Assembly: GCA_034927445.1 (NCBI GenBank)
Contig: JAYFPZ010000014.1
Location: 87,446 to 151,445 of the forward strand
Origin: PHAA01 sp034927445
GTDB lineage: Bacteria; Bacillota; Syntrophomonadia; Syntrophomonadales; Syntrophomonadaceae
DNA length: 64,000 nucleotides
Direction: 5' to 3'
Part shown: positions 51,352 through 60,860 of the stretch, piece by piece
How the letters are laid out: each line of letters opens with the position of its first letter
Numbering within the stretch: the first letter of the stretch is position 1
Notes under the pieces: model-generated
Seen by the model: only the letters and a program-made list of their open reading frames with translations
The model's database searches: none
Told to the model about the DNA's origin: nothing
Program-made: the position numbers and the translations under genes

Positions 51352-53586
51352 ATGGCTAATAAGAAGAATACCCGCCTGCAGCGAAAACCGGCCAATTCCG
51401 CCGGAGCTCAGCCGGATGCCGCTCTGCGGACGGTGATCAGAGCCGAAGTGATGTCGGCAGTCTTGCTGATGCTGGCAGTATTTATGACTGTCAGCCTGAG
51501 AAACTCGGCCAATTTAGCTAATAATGACCAATTCATCGGCATCCTGGGCACATACCTGAGTGGATTTATCCAGGGATTGTTCGGAGCCGGGGCCATGCTG
51601 GGGCCGTTATTTTTGTTGTTTTGGGCCATCCATATCGGTCTTTATCATAAACTATGGTCAATACGGATGGCGGGTTTCACCTTGCTAAGTTTAACCGTCC
51701 TGATCTATATGAGTACATATAACATACCCCTGGGGCTAAACGCCTGGGAGGCTGCCGTGGGGGGCATGGGCGGAGGGTATGTAGGCGGTGGCTTGGCCTA
51801 TGCGCTGGTGAGACTGTTTGGCCGATTGGGCACTTCTATTCTGATAACCCTCTTTGTATTACTATCAATCGTTATGATCCTTGAAAAATCACCGTCGGAG
51901 ATTGCCGTTCTGGCTTGGCGCAACAGCCAGATCTTCAGAGAAAAGCTCAAATCAGCCATGTTTTATGAGGAAGAGCCTGCTGCCGCACCGGTAGAAGCGG
52001 AACCGGTACCGGTCATAATTAATCCGGACAACAGTCAGAGCGGTTATGATGCGGCAGATGCACCGGTGGTAAAATCACCAGCCCCGGAACCGTCTTTTAA
52101 GGAATACAAATCGGAAAAAAACAAACCCAAGCCGTTGGAGATCGTATATCGGGCCAAGGGCGAGATGAGCAGTTATATCAAGCCGTCGCTGGAGCTGCTT
52201 ACGCTGGTGGAAAGTGACCGGACCATAGATAAAAAAAATATAAAGGAAAGCATTGCCGTGCTGGAAGATACTTTTACCAGCTTTGGGGTAAACGTCAAGG
52301 TTAATCAGGTGAGCTGCGGACCGGCGGTAACCCGCTATGAATTAACGCCTGCACCGGGTGTAAAGGTAAGCAAAATTCTTAGTCTGACTGACGACCTGCA
52401 ATTGAATCTGGCTGCCCCCGGAATTCGCATTGAGGCTCCCATCCCCGGCAAATCGGCAATTGGGATTGAGGTGCCGAGCACCAAGGTTGGAAGCGTAGGA
52501 CTGCGAAGTCTGCTTAGTTCCAGCGCTTTTAAAAAACTTAACAGCCCTTTGGCTTTTGCTCTGGGTGAAGATATCGGCGGAAACCCGGTAGTAGCCAAAC
52601 TGAGTGATATGCCGCATCTGCTGATTGCCGGGTCTACCGGCTCGGGAAAGAGTGTCTGCTTGAACAGTATAATTATGGGGCTGCTGTACAACGCCACCCC
52701 GGAAGAATTAAAACTGGTATTTATTGATCCCAAAATGGTGGAACTAACCATTTACAACGGTATACCCCACCTGATGACTCCGGTAGTGACCGACCCCAAA
52801 AAGGCCTCGGTGGTATTGCGCTGGATGACAACGGAAATGGAAAAGCGTTATAAAATGTTCGCCGACAAGGGAGTGCGTGATATTTACCGCTACAATCAGG
52901 CGGCGCCGCCTTTGCCCTTTGTCGTAATAATTATCGACGAACTGGCTGACTTAATGATGGTAGCTCCGGTGGAAGTTGAGGATTCAATCTGCAGACTGGC
53001 GCAGATGGCCCGGGCGGCCGGAATGCACCTGATTGTAGCTACCCAGCGGCCTTCCGTAGATGTAGTCACCGGGATCATTAAAGCCAATATACCTTCACGT
53101 ATATCCTTTGCGGTTTCATCCCAGACTGACTCCCGGACCATTCTGGACATTGGCGGTGCCGAGAAGCTGCTGGGCAAAGGGGATATGCTGTTTTCACCGG
53201 TGGGAGCGGTAAAACCCTATAGAGTCCAGGGCGCTTTTGTTTCAGATCGCGATATTGAGAATACTGTGAATTTTATCAAACAGCAGAGTATAGCGGCCGA
53301 AGCTGCCGATCAGCTTAAGGAAATCGAGTTGTCTCTGGAAAACAGCGACTTCGACGATGGAGATGAATTGTTCTGGGATGCGGTGCGGGTAATCGTTGAA
53401 AACCAAAAAGCCTCGGTATCCTTTTTGCAGCGCAAGCTGCGGGTGGGGTATGCCAGAGCCGCCCGCTTGATGGATCTTATGGAGGAACGGGGGATTGTCT
53501 CCGAGTCGGATACCAATAAAAAACGGGAAATATTGATTGATCTGGAACAGTTAGAAAAACTATACGCCAATAATAAACTATGCTAG
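51352..53586 (+). CDS. spoIIIE: FtsK/SpoIIIE-family DNA translocase
   Basis: 744 aa. Four N-terminal membrane helices (about 30-190), a Pro/Glu-rich linker, the motor with Walker A AGSTGSGKSVCLNS (near 425) and Walker B VVIIIDELADLMM, then a C-terminal gamma winged helix (from about 680) that reads orienting DNA sequences. It pumps chromosomal DNA through the division or spore septum. Position among sporulation-linked genes suits SpoIIIE, but an FtsK role in division is also possible. Confidence 0.94.
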   Translation: MANKKNTRLQRKPANSAGAQPDAALRTVIRAEVMSAVLLMLAVFMTVSLRNSANLANNDQFIGILGTYLSGFIQGLFGAGAMLGPLFLLFWAIHIGLYHKLWSIRMAGFTLLSLTVLIYMSTYNIPLGLNAWEAAVGGMGGGYVGGGLAYALVRLFGRLGTSILITLFVLLSIVMILEKSPSEIAVLAWRNSQIFREKLKSAMFYEEEPAAAPVEAEPVPVIINPDNSQSGYDAADAPVVKSPAPEPSFKEYKSEKNKPKPLEIVYRAKGEMSSYIKPSLELLTLVESDRTIDKKNIKESIAVLEDTFTSFGVNVKVNQVSCGPAVTRYELTPAPGVKVSKILSLTDDLQLNLAAPGIRIEAPIPGKSAIGIEVPSTKVGSVGLRSLLSSSAFKKLNSPLAFALGEDIGGNPVVAKLSDMPHLLIAGSTGSGKSVCLNSIIMGLLYNATPEELKLVFIDPKMVELTIYNGIPHLMTPVVTDPKKASVVLRWMTTEMEKRYKMFADKGVRDIYRYNQAAPPLPFVVIIIDELADLMMVAPVEVEDSICRLAQMARAAGMHLIVATQRPSVDVVTGIIKANIPSRISFAVSSQTDSRTILDIGGAEKLLGKGDMLFSPVGAVKPYRVQGAFVSDRDIENTVNFIKQQSIAAEAADQLKEIELSLENSDFDDGDELFWDAVRVIVENQKASVSFLQRKLRVGYARAARLMDLMEERGIVSESDTNKKREILIDLEQLEKLYANNKLC

Positions 53587-53604
53587 TATGGTTTTAACAA
53601 CCAT

Positions 53605-53775
53605 TTTCCTTTTTTGAAAGAGATAAACCGATTTTTTACTCAATGGTGGGTTCATCCCGGACTGAGTAGGGGTTTGTTAAAACGCTCGGGGCGCGATGCA
53701 CCCAAAACGCGAAAGGAAGGCGCTGTAGCGCCCGCGTTTGGGCGTGCAATTCGCGCAGGCGCTTATTGAATGTTA
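53605..53775 (+). repeat. Dispersed intergenic repeat, copy 4 (full length)
   Basis: Module 53605-53671 (ACCGATTTTTTACTCAATGG, CCCGGACTGAGTAGG) then core 53678-53775 (AACGCTCGGGGCGCGATGCA, AAAACGCGAAAGGAAGGCGC, TGTAGCGCCCGCG, CAATTCGCGCAGGCGCTTAT, TGAATGTTATT). Same module order as copy 1. Ends 13 bp before the ribosome site of the next gene, same orientation. Confidence 0.8.
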
Positions 53776-53799
53776 TTCAGTTAGGGTTGGAGGGCTGGT

Positions 53800-54765
53800 A
53801 TGAAACTTACCTCACGCGAAAGGGAGATAGTCGAAGCCTTACAGAAGGAACCGCTCATATCCCAGGATGAACTGGCACTTCATTTCGGGATAAGCCGGTC
53901 TTCGGTGGCGGTGCATATATCCAATCTTATGAAAAAGGGAGTAATCCTGGGCAAAGGCTATGTTTTCAACAAAAGGGTTTCAATTGTGGTCATAGGTCAG
54001 GCTTACATGGAGATTCGTATACAAGAAGCTGATCATACTATGATTGACATGCAATATGCCGGTTTTAGCCTGGAAGTCTGCAATACTCTGGCCGATTACG
54101 GGGCTATTACCCAAATTATAACGGTAGTGGGAAATGATGATCTGGGCAACAGCATTTTGAAACAATTACAAGCTAATGATGTTGACATCACTCATATTTA
54201 CCGCCATTCTGAAAAGAGAACCTGTAAGCGTATAGTTTCTGGCCGGAGAATACTTTTTGAAGAGGGGTTTGTCCATAAGGACTTCCAGCAAGCCATTGCG
54301 GCGCGGGAGTGGGTGGCTTCCAATTGTGATTGGCTGATTGTAGAGCCGGAATTTACGGAGATGTTGGGAAATAAAATATTGAACCGGACTGACCGGACTC
54401 CGGTTCTATGCGGATGCTGGTATACAGACGGGAAAGCCGTACCAGATTTCTTAAAAAATTATAACTTGTTGGTCTTGGGTACAGCGAATTTTCAAGATTA
54501 TGATTTTTACATCAATAAAGGGCTGGAACTGGTTGAAACCGGTACAAAGAATTGTATAATAACTGATGGAAGCCATAATATGATATGGCTGAATGATGAA
54601 GGCTCCCGGGATTTTCCGCTGCCCCCCAACCAGAACTTCAACAGTTGTACTGATCTGCATCTTTTCTTAGCCGGATTGGTGCATGGCTTATCAGCGGGAT
54701 ATCCAATGCGGCAGGCCTTGAGAATAGCCAGCGGAGCAGCCCACTTGAATAGGGAAGGCGCTTAA
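53800..54765 (+). CDS. Winged-helix protein with degenerate PfkB sugar-kinase fold
   Basis: 321 aa. N-terminal HTH (1-58, SQDELALHFGISRSSVAVHISNLMKKG), then a PfkB/ribokinase-like domain (about 60-321: LADYGAITQIITVVGNDDLGNSI, LAGLVHGLSAGYPMRQALRIASGAAHL). The catalytic GAGD string reads SCTD, so the anion-hole glycines are gone though the Asp remains, and the N-terminal GG substrate motif reads AGF. It is more likely a regulator sensing a sugar or nucleoside than an enzyme. GGAGGG 5 nt before ATG. Between spoIIIE and rodZ. Confidence 0.8.
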   Translation: MKLTSREREIVEALQKEPLISQDELALHFGISRSSVAVHISNLMKKGVILGKGYVFNKRVSIVVIGQAYMEIRIQEADHTMIDMQYAGFSLEVCNTLADYGAITQIITVVGNDDLGNSILKQLQANDVDITHIYRHSEKRTCKRIVSGRRILFEEGFVHKDFQQAIAAREWVASNCDWLIVEPEFTEMLGNKILNRTDRTPVLCGCWYTDGKAVPDFLKNYNLLVLGTANFQDYDFYINKGLELVETGTKNCIITDGSHNMIWLNDEGSRDFPLPPNQNFNSCTDLHLFLAGLVHGLSAGYPMRQALRIASGAAHLNREGA

Positions 54766-54784
54766 CCCAAATATTAATATTGGG

Positions 54785-55531
54785 GTGATTATCATAGGTA
54801 CCTTTGGAGATATATTCAGAACAGAACGCCAGAACCAGGGTATTGATCTGGAGACCGTAGCCGACCAAACCAAGATCCGTAAACACTACCTGAACGCCTT
54901 GGAGCAGGAAGACTTTGGAATTCTTCCCCCCCGGGTTTATGCGATAGGTTTCGTAGCAACTTATGCCCGTTTTTTGAAATTGGATGCGGATGTTATGGTC
55001 AGTCAGTTTAAGAATCTGGCTTACCATGACCAAGCTCCGCCCCCCCTGGTTGTCACAAAGAAGCAGCCGGTACGCGAATTCAAGCTGCCAGTTAAGAACA
55101 TTATTGCAGCCGCCTTATTTTTGGTTATTGTCTTTTGGACCGGCAACTGGATAACCGGTTATATTGCCGAGCGGGGAGTTACCCAGCCCCCTGCGGTGCA
55201 GGAACCGGCGGATGTCAATCCCCCGGAGCCCAATGTCCCTCCGGAAAACAGTCCGGCAGTGCAGCCGCCTGTATCTGACAAGCTGGTTCTGGCCATTTCC
55301 GCGCGGCAAAACTGCTGGCTCTTGATTACTGTCGATGGTTCAGTCCAATTTACGGGCATCATACCGAGCGGGGAAAGCAAGACTTTTGAAGCCGTTTCGG
55401 CCATAGACATTAAGGCCGGCAACGCCGGGGGAATTGATTTGAACCTGAATGACCAGCCGCTGGCGCCGCTGGGTAATGTCGGACAGGTAGTGGAAAAGCA
55501 TTTCGATAAAAACACTATTGCCAAAGAATAG
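54785..55531 (+). CDS. rodZ: RodZ/YmfM-like protein (HTH - membrane helix - RodZ C-terminal domain)
   Basis: 248 aa. N-terminal HTH-25 (1-75, IDLETVADQTKIRKHYLNALEQEDF), one membrane helix (NIIAAALFLVIVFWTGNWI), a Pro/Glu linker and an extracytoplasmic DUF4115 domain (WLLITVDGSVQFTGIIPSGESKTF). RodZ links MreB to the cell-shape machinery. The start is uncertain: GTG at 54785 has only a weak ribosome site. Its position before rimO and pgsA is conserved in Firmicutes. Confidence 0.88.
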   Translation: MIIIGTFGDIFRTERQNQGIDLETVADQTKIRKHYLNALEQEDFGILPPRVYAIGFVATYARFLKLDADVMVSQFKNLAYHDQAPPPLVVTKKQPVREFKLPVKNIIAAALFLVIVFWTGNWITGYIAERGVTQPPAVQEPADVNPPEPNVPPENSPAVQPPVSDKLVLAISARQNCWLLITVDGSVQFTGIIPSGESKTFEAVSAIDIKAGNAGGIDLNLNDQPLAPLGNVGQVVEKHFDKNTIAKE

Positions 55532-55543
55532 GAGCTTCTCCAA

Positions 55544-56878
55544 GTGAATGTTGGTTTTATAAGTCTGGGCTGTTCAAAAAACCGGGTAGATACTGAAATC
55601 ATGATTGCGATCATGAAAAATTCGGGTTACAAGATTGTTAATAAGCTTGACCGGGCCGAAATTATAATTATCAATACCTGCGGTTTCATTGACGATGCCA
55701 AAGAGGAAGCGATTAATACTATAATAGAAACGGGGAAAATGAAAACAGCCGGATTTTTACGGTATCTGGTGGCAACCGGCTGTTTAGCCCAGAGATACGG
55801 GCAGGAACTGTTGGATGAGATGCCTGAGCTGGATGGAATCGTAGGCATCTCGTTTTTTACTGAAATTGACCAGGTCATAAGTCGTATTCAACAGGGGGAA
55901 AGAGTAGCCTTAAGCGGCAAGCCGCCTGCTGTTTTCATCGAAAAAGGCACCCGGATCTTGACTACTCCCCCCGGTTCAGCCTATTTAAAAATTACCGAAG
56001 GCTGCAATAATCGCTGCAGCTATTGTGCCATACCTCTGATCAGAGGAAATTTGCGTTCCCGGCCGCAGCCGGAAATTGTGAGGGAAGCACGTGAGTTGGC
56101 GGACAGAGGCGTCCGTGAGTTGGTGCTGGTTGGTCAAGATACGGCCGTGTATGGCTCGGATCTGGATGAACCCTTCGATTTGCCCAGTCTGCTGGCAGAA
56201 ATGAATAAGATAGTGGGTTTGGAGTGGATTCGTTTGATGTATCTTCACCCCGCCCACATCAACGAGCGGATTATCGACGCCATCGCAGCGGACAACAAGG
56301 TTCTGCCCTATCTGGACATCCCCATTCAGCATTCTGCCGACCGGGTACTGAAGAATATGAACCGCAAGCATGACTATCAGCACCTGGACTCATTAATACA
56401 GCGGTTACGAGAGCGGATTGACCGTTTAGTATTAAGAACAACCGTGATGTTGGGTTTCCCGGGTGAGACGGAAACGGATTACCAGTGCCTGTATGACTTC
56501 GTGAAGACTACCCGGTTCGATTGGCTGGGCGCTTTTGCCTTCAGGTTGGAGGAGGGCACCCCGGCTTATACTATGCCTGGAGCGGTTCCCGAGGCAGTCA
56601 AAGCGGAGCGTCTGGCTGCCATTATGAGATTGCAACAGGGGATCACCCGGCGCAAGAATATGGACAGGTTAAATGCCAGGGAGCCTGTGCTTATATCTTC
56701 CCAGGCCTCCAAAAACCTGTATATCGGCAGAGCTTATTTCCAGGCCCCCGAGGTTGACGGGATAACCATGGTAAAAACCGGGGCCAAACTGGTCAAAGGC
56801 AGTTTGGTTGAGGTTCAACTTAAAGCTATTAGAGATTATGATATGATTGGGGAACTGGTTGATGAATATTCCGAATAG
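55544..56878 (+). CDS. rimO: Ribosomal protein S12 methylthiotransferase RimO
   Basis: 444 aa. N-terminal methylthiotransferase domain (SLGCSKNRVDTE, NTCGFIDDAKEE), radical-SAM motif CNNRCSYCAIPLIRG, and C-terminal TRAM domain. It adds a methylthio group to Asp of S12. GTG start with AGGAG 9 nt upstream. Its end overlaps pgsA by 17 bp. Confidence 0.96.
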   Translation: MNVGFISLGCSKNRVDTEIMIAIMKNSGYKIVNKLDRAEIIIINTCGFIDDAKEEAINTIIETGKMKTAGFLRYLVATGCLAQRYGQELLDEMPELDGIVGISFFTEIDQVISRIQQGERVALSGKPPAVFIEKGTRILTTPPGSAYLKITEGCNNRCSYCAIPLIRGNLRSRPQPEIVREARELADRGVRELVLVGQDTAVYGSDLDEPFDLPSLLAEMNKIVGLEWIRLMYLHPAHINERIIDAIAADNKVLPYLDIPIQHSADRVLKNMNRKHDYQHLDSLIQRLRERIDRLVLRTTVMLGFPGETETDYQCLYDFVKTTRFDWLGAFAFRLEEGTPAYTMPGAVPEAVKAERLAAIMRLQQGITRRKNMDRLNAREPVLISSQASKNLYIGRAYFQAPEVDGITMVKTGAKLVKGSLVEVQLKAIRDYDMIGELVDEYSE

Positions 56879-57398
56879 CATTACTATTTTTAGAATACTG
56901 CTGATTCCCATATTTGCGGTGCTGATGCTGACCCGAATCCCTTATGGCGGCACGATGGGAGCGGCAATTTTTCTGTTTGCCGCCTTAACTGACAGCCTGG
57001 ACGGCTACCTGGCTCGAAAATGGAAACAAACCACCAAATTGGGTGCCATTTTGGACCCCTTGGCGGACAAACTATTGATAACAGCAGCCCTGATTAGCCT
57101 GGTTGAGCTTGGCCGGCTGCCGGGCTGGATGGCCATCGTTATTATCGGCCGGGAATTTGCAGTTACCGGCTTGAGGGTGGTAAAAGCCGAGGAAGGGATT
57201 ATCATTCCCGCCAGCAAAATGGGAAAATTAAAAACGATCAGCCAGGTTGTCGCCGTGCTGATCGTTATGCTGCAGAACTTTTTCTATCCCATCAGAGACC
57301 TGCCTATAGGGCATTGGGCCATGTATATAGCAGTGGTCATTACCCTGGTATCTGGAATAGAGTATTTCCAAAAAAACAAGATAAATATCGAGAGCTAA
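56862..57398 (+). CDS. pgsA: CDP-diacylglycerol-glycerol-3-phosphate 3-phosphatidyltransferase
   Basis: 178-aa membrane enzyme with the CDP-alcohol phosphotransferase motif D..DG..AR........G...D...D (DSLDGYLARKWKQTTKLGAI then LDPLADK). It makes phosphatidylglycerol phosphate. ATG at 56862 inside the end of rimO is chosen to match the conserved MNIPNSITIFRI. The frame stops 3 bp before the convergent DAHP synthase. Confidence 0.94.
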   Translation: MNIPNSITIFRILLIPIFAVLMLTRIPYGGTMGAAIFLFAALTDSLDGYLARKWKQTTKLGAILDPLADKLLITAALISLVELGRLPGWMAIVIIGREFAVTGLRVVKAEEGIIIPASKMGKLKTISQVVAVLIVMLQNFFYPIRDLPIGHWAMYIAVVITLVSGIEYFQKNKINIES

Positions 57399-57401
57399 TA
57401 A

Positions 57402-58244
57402 TTATATACTGCCGGTTATGCGCTTGCCTTCCAGGTCGGCCAGCTTCCTGACCTCGGACCACAGGCGTTTGTAATTTTCCGGGGTCAGGGACTGCTTCCC
57501 ATCGGAAAGGGCCCGCTCCGGATAGGGATGGACTTCGACCATCAGTCCATCCGCCCCGGCGGCTATAGCCGCCTTGGCCACCGGCCTCACCATTTCCCAG
57601 CGGCCGGTCCCGTGACTGGGATCTACGATTACCGGCAGGTGGGAAAGGTTCTTTATAACCGATACGGCACCGATGTCGACCGTATTGCGGGTGTAATTTT
57701 CGAAAGTGCGGATGCCCCGTTCACAAAGGATAACGTTGGGATTGCCGGCAGCCAGTATATATTCCGCGGCCAGGAGCCATTCCTCAATGGTGGATGAAAG
57801 GCCTCGTTTCAATATTACCGGTTTATCGATCTTGCCCGCTTCCTCCAGGAGACGGAAATTCTGCATATTGCGGCTGCCCACTTGCAGTATGTCGGCATAC
57901 CCGGCTACCAGTTCAATATCTCTGGTATCCATCACTTCCGTGACTACGGGAAGTCCGGTTAATTCACGGGCTTCAGCCAGTATTTTCAACCCTTCTACCC
58001 CCAACCCCATAAAAGCATAAGGGGAGGTGCGGGGCTTAAAGGCACCGCCGCGCAGGATATTCACCCCGATATGGCGGAGGCCCCGGGCGATCCCGAGGTA
58101 ATCATCGCGATTTTCTACGGCGCAGGGACCGGCGATAATGGTGCAGTAACCTTCACCGATGGGGACCTTGCCCCGCGGGCTGTCAATATTAACAATGGTA
58201 TTCCCGCCTGATTCCTGCCGGGCTGCCAGTTTAAAGGCTTCCAT
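57402..58244 (-). CDS. aroF: 3-deoxy-7-phosphoheptulonate (DAHP) synthase, type I-beta
   Basis: 280 aa, the catalytic barrel only, without an ACT or chorismate-mutase extension. IIAGPCAVEN, LRGGAFKPRTSPYAFMGLG, ILKRGLSSTIEEWL and VDPSHGTGRW are diagnostic. It starts the shikimate pathway that feeds the trp operon just upstream. AAAGGAGG lies before the ATG. About 200 bp separate it from trpF, so it may have its own promoter. No feedback domain is visible. Confidence 0.95.
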   Translation of the reverse strand: MEAFKLAARQESGGNTIVNIDSPRGKVPIGEGYCTIIAGPCAVENRDDYLGIARGLRHIGVNILRGGAFKPRTSPYAFMGLGVEGLKILAEARELTGLPVVTEVMDTRDIELVAGYADILQVGSRNMQNFRLLEEAGKIDKPVILKRGLSSTIEEWLLAAEYILAAGNPNVILCERGIRTFENYTRNTVDIGAVSVIKNLSHLPVIVDPSHGTGRWEMVRPVAKAAIAAGADGLMVEVHPYPERALSDGKQSLTPENYKRLWSEVRKLADLEGKRITGSI

Positions 58245-58448
58245 GGAAATCCTCCTTTCCGATAATGCCGGACCTTAGCGAGCCGCTTTTTTCAAAGCTG
58301 ACATGGTATTCGTTAATATATTGGATTGATTTTAACAACGAACCATTTAGGATTTTTCTAACAGGTTCAATCCAAAAATCAGCGTAAATCAGTAATAATC
58401 AGCGATATCCCCCTGCGGGGACTACTGGTGTTTGCAAGAGCCCACAAT

Positions 58449-59066
58449 TTAGGTTGTCGCGTGAATTCTCTCTGCAGTTTTGATGAAATCTTTTATCAAT
58501 ATGCGGTCTTTGCGGCCGTTTATCTCCACTCCGCTGGATACGTCCACGGCAAAGGGACTGATCTGCCGGATGGCCGAGGATACGTTGCAGGGGGTGAGAC
58601 CGCCGGCCAGAATAATCCGCAGGCCGGCCGGCACCCCCTGCAGGCAGCGCCAGTCAAAGGTCCTGCCGCTTCCCCCCAGCCGGTCCGGTACATAGGTGTC
58701 GCATAAACAGGCAAAAACCGTATATTTTTCCACCTGGGCCAGTGAATTCTCGTCCCGTATTCTGAATGATTTTATAACCGGCAATGCAAATTCCTGGCAG
58801 TATTCCGGACTCTCCTGGCCGTGAAACTGCAGCATATCAATACCGGTGGCGGCTGCGGTTGCTTTTACCGTATCCAGGCTGGAATCAACAAACACGCCTA
58901 CTTTATGAACTGACGGGGGCATAACCCGGATTATCCGGGCAGCTTCATCAACCGTAACCTGACGTGCCGAAGGGGCGAATACGAACCCTGCCGCCCACGC
59001 CCCGGCCGATGTGGCCCAGATAGCATCCTGAGGCGAACGCATCCCGCAGATTTTAATCTTGATCAT
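58449..59066 (-). CDS. trpF: Phosphoribosylanthranilate isomerase
   Basis: 205-aa barrel starting MIKIKICGMRSPQDA, with LQFHGQE and the phosphate loop AGGLTPCNV, DVSSGVE. ATG at 59066 with AAGGAG (59074-59079 complement) overlaps the trpC end by 14 bp, favouring coupled translation. Last gene of the trp cluster; trpB and trpA do not follow. Confidence 0.95.
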   Translation of the reverse strand: MIKIKICGMRSPQDAIWATSAGAWAAGFVFAPSARQVTVDEAARIIRVMPPSVHKVGVFVDSSLDTVKATAAATGIDMLQFHGQESPEYCQEFALPVIKSFRIRDENSLAQVEKYTVFACLCDTYVPDRLGGSGRTFDWRCLQGVPAGLRIILAGGLTPCNVSSAIRQISPFAVDVSSGVEINGRKDRILIKDFIKTAERIHATT

Positions 59067-59841
59067 TTTCAAACTCCTTATATTGAACCAATTCCCTGGT
59101 CTTGACGGCAATGTCGGCTGCGGTCACCAGCGCTTCACCCACCAGAGCGGCACGGAAGCCGCGGGCTTCCAGAGCCAACATATCTGCAGCCGTAAAAATA
59201 CCGCTTTCCGCAATACGCGCAAGCTGGGGGGGTATCATCTCCGCCAAATCCAGACAGGTCTGGATTTTGACCGAAAAATTTTGCAAATCACGATTATTAA
59301 TACCTATTACCCGTACCGGCGTATCCAGCGCCCGCTTTATTTCCTCCCGGTCATGGACCTCCACCAGCGGTTCCAAGCCCAACTCCCGGGCCAGTTCCAC
59401 CAGATACAGCAGCCGGCCTCCCACCAGGCGGGTGATTAATAAAACCGCATCAGCCTGGAGCAAACGGGTCTCATAAAGCTGACGCTCATCTATGATAAAG
59501 TCCTTGCGCAAGACCGGAATCTGCACAGATTCTTTGATATCGGCGATGAATCGGGGATTTCCCAGGAAAAACCGCTCCTCCGTAATAACTGAGACCACCC
59601 CGGCGCCGTTTTCTTGATACGTAACCGCTAGCCGCACCGGATTGAAATCGGCTAAAAGCAACCCCCGGCTCGGTGAAGCCTTTTTTACCTCGGCGATCAG
59701 ACCGACCCGGTCATTGCCGGCCAACCTGCCGAAAAAATCCCGAACCGCCGGCAGAGTCGGACAGTGGGCATAATCGTCCATAATTTTATGGCCGTATAAT
59801 TTCAGATCTTCCTGTTTCGAAGCGGCTATCCGGTTTAACAT
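59053..59841 (-). CDS. trpC: Indole-3-glycerol phosphate synthase
   Basis: 262-aa barrel with GLIAEVKKASPSRG, LRKDFIIDERQLYE, GINNRDLQNF and IAESGIFTAADM, the usual catalytic Lys/Glu strings. Overlaps trpD by 7 bp and trpF by 14 bp. Confidence 0.96.
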   Translation of the reverse strand: MLNRIAASKQEDLKLYGHKIMDDYAHCPTLPAVRDFFGRLAGNDRVGLIAEVKKASPSRGLLLADFNPVRLAVTYQENGAGVVSVITEERFFLGNPRFIADIKESVQIPVLRKDFIIDERQLYETRLLQADAVLLITRLVGGRLLYLVELARELGLEPLVEVHDREEIKRALDTPVRVIGINNRDLQNFSVKIQTCLDLAEMIPPQLARIAESGIFTAADMLALEARGFRAALVGEALVTAADIAVKTRELVQYKEFENDQD

Positions 59842-60860
59842 TCGGCCACCCGGTAGTCCTGGGCAAATTGGGCCAGTCCCCGCAGTTTTTGGGCTGCCCG
59901 GCCCGAATCTACAGCCTCCGCGGCCATTATTAAACCGGTCTGCAAATCCTTGGCCTTATCCGCAACCGTAAGTGCAGCGGCGGCGTTAAGCATGACAATA
60001 TCCCGGGCCGGACCCGGTTGGCCGGCTAAAACGTCTTTAATCACTTTGGCATTCTCCCAGGCGGGGCCGCCGCCAATACCTTCCAGCGTAGCCGAGGCAA
60101 AGCCTAATTTGGAGGGATCGAGTTCTTCCGCATGTACCCCGGACGCATCGACCCGAAAAATCAGAGTGATGCCGACGTGACTGATCTCGTCCATGTTGTT
60201 CAGGGCGTGAACGACCAGAGCTTTTTTCCGGCCCAGCCTGGCCAGGGCGGAAGCCACCGGCTGCATCATGGCCGGATCGGAGACCCCCAGTATCTGGTAG
60301 CTGGGGCAGAAGGGATTGATCAATGGCCCCAAAAAATTAAATGCGGTGGATATTCCCAGGCTGCGCCGCATAGGACCGAATTTCTTCATAACCGGGTGAT
60401 AGTTGGGGGCAAATAAGAAAGCCATTCCTACTTCTTCCAGAGCCTGGCGGGCTTCGTCAATATTCAGATCCACCCGTACCCCCAACGCTTCCAGCACGTC
60501 AGCACTGCCGGTCTGACTGGTTACTGCCCGGTTGCCGTGTTTGGCCACGCGGACACCGCAGGCGGCGCAGACTATAGCTGCGGCGGTGGATACATTGAAG
60601 GTATTCTGCCCGCCGCCGCCGGTTCCGCAGGTGTCCAGCAGATTTTCCATCCCCTCATATTTAATCGCTTTTTCCAGCAAGGCCGCGGCAAAGCCGTACA
60701 GTTCCTCGCCCGTTTCCCGGCGCATGCGCAGGGCGGCAAAAAAGGCGGAAGCCTGGTTCTCGGCTATGTCTTCAGTCAGCAGCCGGTTGATTACGTCGTA
60801 GGCCTCGGAACTGCTTAAATTTTCTCCTTCAATAACCCTTCTCAAGTAATTTACAAACAT
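59835..60860 (-). CDS. trpD: Anthranilate phosphoribosyltransferase
   Basis: 341 aa. PRPP-binding string TCGTGGGGQNTFNVSTAAA (the usual GTGGD reads GTGGG here, seen in part of the family), KHGNRAVTS and LGPLINPFCP. Transfers phosphoribose to anthranilate. Overlaps trpG by 10 bp. Confidence 0.95.
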   Translation of the reverse strand: MFVNYLRRVIEGENLSSSEAYDVINRLLTEDIAENQASAFFAALRMRRETGEELYGFAAALLEKAIKYEGMENLLDTCGTGGGGQNTFNVSTAAAIVCAACGVRVAKHGNRAVTSQTGSADVLEALGVRVDLNIDEARQALEEVGMAFLFAPNYHPVMKKFGPMRRSLGISTAFNFLGPLINPFCPSYQILGVSDPAMMQPVASALARLGRKKALVVHALNNMDEISHVGITLIFRVDASGVHAEELDPSKLGFASATLEGIGGGPAWENAKVIKDVLAGQPGPARDIVMLNAAAALTVADKAKDLQTGLIMAAEAVDSGRAAQKLRGLAQFAQDYRVAEC

